64,000 nt of DNA from Clarkia xantiana subsp. parviflora (taxonomy: Eukaryota; Streptophyta; Magnoliopsida; Myrtales; Onagraceae). The position numbers and the translations under genes were made by a program. Shown here in pieces: positions 62,559 to 64,000 of the stretch. Position 1 is the first letter of the stretch; each line of letters begins with the position of its first letter. The stretch covers positions 33,072,761-33,136,760 of the forward strand of contig JAPTYO010000008.1 in NCBI GenBank assembly GCA_036873135.1, written 5' to 3'. Below the pieces are notes generated by a model. The model was not told the origin of the DNA, ran no database searches, and worked only from the letters and a program-made list of their open reading frames with translations.

Positions 62559-64000
62559 ATGGCTGGCAAGCAGAAGCAGAAGCAAGGGCAATCCGGTGGT
62601 TCCCGCCATCCTACTGGAACTCTAAATTCGGGGCTGCCGGAGCGGAGTGTTGATCGGAATGATCCTCCCCCTGCTGGTTCCCAAACAAGGGGGCATCATG
62701 ACGATCACGAGGATTCCGTTCGAGACTCGTTGGAGGACAGGGAGGAGATACCGAGGAGGGACCAGGATGCTCCTTCAAAGGTGGACTTGGCGAAGGTTGT
62801 GATGGACGCCATGTCGACATTCCTGGAGACCATGGAGGCTCTCCTGGACCGAAGGGAGGCTGCCAAGAAGAAGGAGGAAGAGTTGCCTCCGCCTCCGCCG
62901 AAGGAGGATCAGAACGGGCAGGAGGCCCAATCCAAGCACCAGGACAAGGGCAAGGAGCCCGCTCAGTCGGAGCAGTTCGTGATTGATGGGCCTGGACAGG
63001 TGCTGCATATGACCATCCCTCTTAATGGTCCTATTACCCTCGACCAGGTGGTGAAGATCGTGAACATCTGTATGGGGGACCAGAAGAAGATGGTGTCGGA
63101 GCTGAGGGATCGATCCACTCATCCCTTTGTTCCCCGATTGCTGAACACCATTGTCCCGCCAGGACTTGGTATCCAGACGATCAAGAAGTATGATGGCGAA
63201 GGAGATCCAGTTCGCCATGTCCAGAAGAATGTTATGGCCTGTCTAGGAAGAGCCAAGGATGATGATATAGTGTGCGTTCTGTTCCCGGCCACACTTGGTG
63301 AGAGGGCCCTGACGTGGTTCTTCAGCCTTCCTCCAGGGTGCATCTCTACCTGGACCCAGATGCATGACCGTTTCATCCAGCAGTACCAGGGCCGTCGGCG
63401 TCTCCTGAAAAGCACGAGGTCCTTGGCTGAGGTGGTACAGAGGCCCGATGAGTCGTTGGCACATTATTACCAGAGGTACACCGCCAGCGTGGCCGAGATT
63501 GATGAGGAGATGTCGGAGGGAGAGACCATCCGTACCTTCATTCGGAACCTGACAACACCATATGGTTCCGACCTGATGCACAGCGTGGCTGAGAAGGCTG
63601 TGTGGAACATGGAGGCGCTGCAAAAGAGGGTGAAGCAGCAAATTGACGTGCAGGAGTCGAAGATAGCTGCCGGAGAGCTCGATCCTCCGAAATCGAACAA
63701 GGGGAAGCAGTCGTCCAAGCCATCGGACGATCGCAAGAGGAAGGATAAACCCGAGGGTCGAGGCCGCTCTGATCGGAGGGAAGACAAGCGTCCCTCGAAG
63801 TCGGACAAGCGGGAGGACCGTTACACTCCTCTCATTTGCTCCGTGGGTGCTGTGTTGGCGGTGATGGATCGGCAGGGTATTGCCAGGTACCCCCCCGAAT
63901 AAGGATAGAGAGTTCATGGGAGCCCGCACCGATCGTTATTGTCGTTTCCACCGCGCCAGCGGTCACGACACTAACCACTGTCGGGAGTTGAAGAAGGAGA
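62559..64000 (+). pseudogene. gag: Gag of gypsy element 3, frameshifted at a C7 run
   Basis: The ATG at 62559 (MAGKQKQKQGQ) matches the gag start of gypsy element 1. The capsid domain is clear: 'VPPGLGIQTIKKYDGEGDPV', 'RALTWFFSLPPG', 'FIQQYQGRRRLLKS', 'DESLAHYYQRYTAS', 'EGETIRTFIRNL'. The frame closes at TAA 63900-63902, just after a run of seven C (63890-63896). One frame over, the zinc-knuckle region ('DRYCRFHRASGHDT') continues to the window end, so a single extra C explains the break. The remainder, including any protease or RT, is not visible. Confidence 0.88.

Larger units (their letters stand above)
61929..64000 (+). mobile_element. Second Tat-type gypsy element, cut by the window end
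   Basis: 5' LTR, PBS and most of gag, similar throughout to gypsy element 1. The LTR is shorter (576 bp). It lies 45 bp after the copy C LTR. The 3' half is beyond the window. Confidence 0.9.

Overview
The window is nuclear DNA from a flowering plant, probably a large repeat-rich genome. The evidence is nested Ty1-copia and Ty3-gypsy (Tat-type) LTR retrotransposons with plant-type primer-binding sites (TGGTATCAGAGC and TTGGCGCCGTCTGTGGG), plant-type introns, and one ordinary plant gene, an NF-YB transcription-factor subunit at 55848-56273. No rRNA, tRNA or bacterial-type gene was seen. I cannot narrow the species further. Layout. 1-3443: the 5' end of a minus-strand Tat/Ogre-like element (leader, PBS, 1580-bp LTR). 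3583-4060: two minisatellites, one made of exactly 31 octamers. 4137-30796: two old copies of one copia family joined tail-to-tail (D on plus, A on minus). Copy D is split by a full gypsy element (7205-16738, TSD GCAGG) and by a full copia element (17394-22808, TSD GTATC). 30876-41434: a young non-autonomous Tat-like element on the minus strand (TSD ATCCC), inserted into a third copy (B, 41440-48581) of the same copia family. 48598-51247: a small copia element lacking protease and integrase (TSD ACAAG). 51253-52868: the 3' end of a relative of the 30876-41434 element. 52869-57179: low-copy DNA holding the NF-YB gene. 57180-58721: a foldback element and a MITE. 58902-61883: a Tat LTR scrap and a fourth, 5'-truncated copy (C) of the copia family. 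61929-64000: a second gypsy element related to the first, cut by the window end. The most striking content is a shared plan in the two complete Tat-type elements: gag(-pol) on one strand, then a tandem-repeat block, then an intron-containing gene on the opposite strand just inside the 3' LTR. In the 7205-16738 element this antisense gene is compact and clean: TATA box, ATG, one 89-nt GT-AG intron, 131 codons. In the 30876-41434 element it is a six-exon gene for a protein resembling the Pfam Transposase_28 family, with three reading-phase conflicts, each lying near a C or G homopolymer. The latter element has no reverse transcriptase or integrase. It carries gag, protease and a second gag half in one reading frame, yet its LTRs differ only by palindrome-unit losses as far as I compared them by eye, so it looks recently mobilised in trans. 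Working order inferred from nesting: the copia family A/B/C/D is oldest; the gypsy, copia and Tat-like insertions came later. All coordinates come from reading the sequence by eye; LTR ends with matching TSDs are firm, and edges of decayed copies are approximate.
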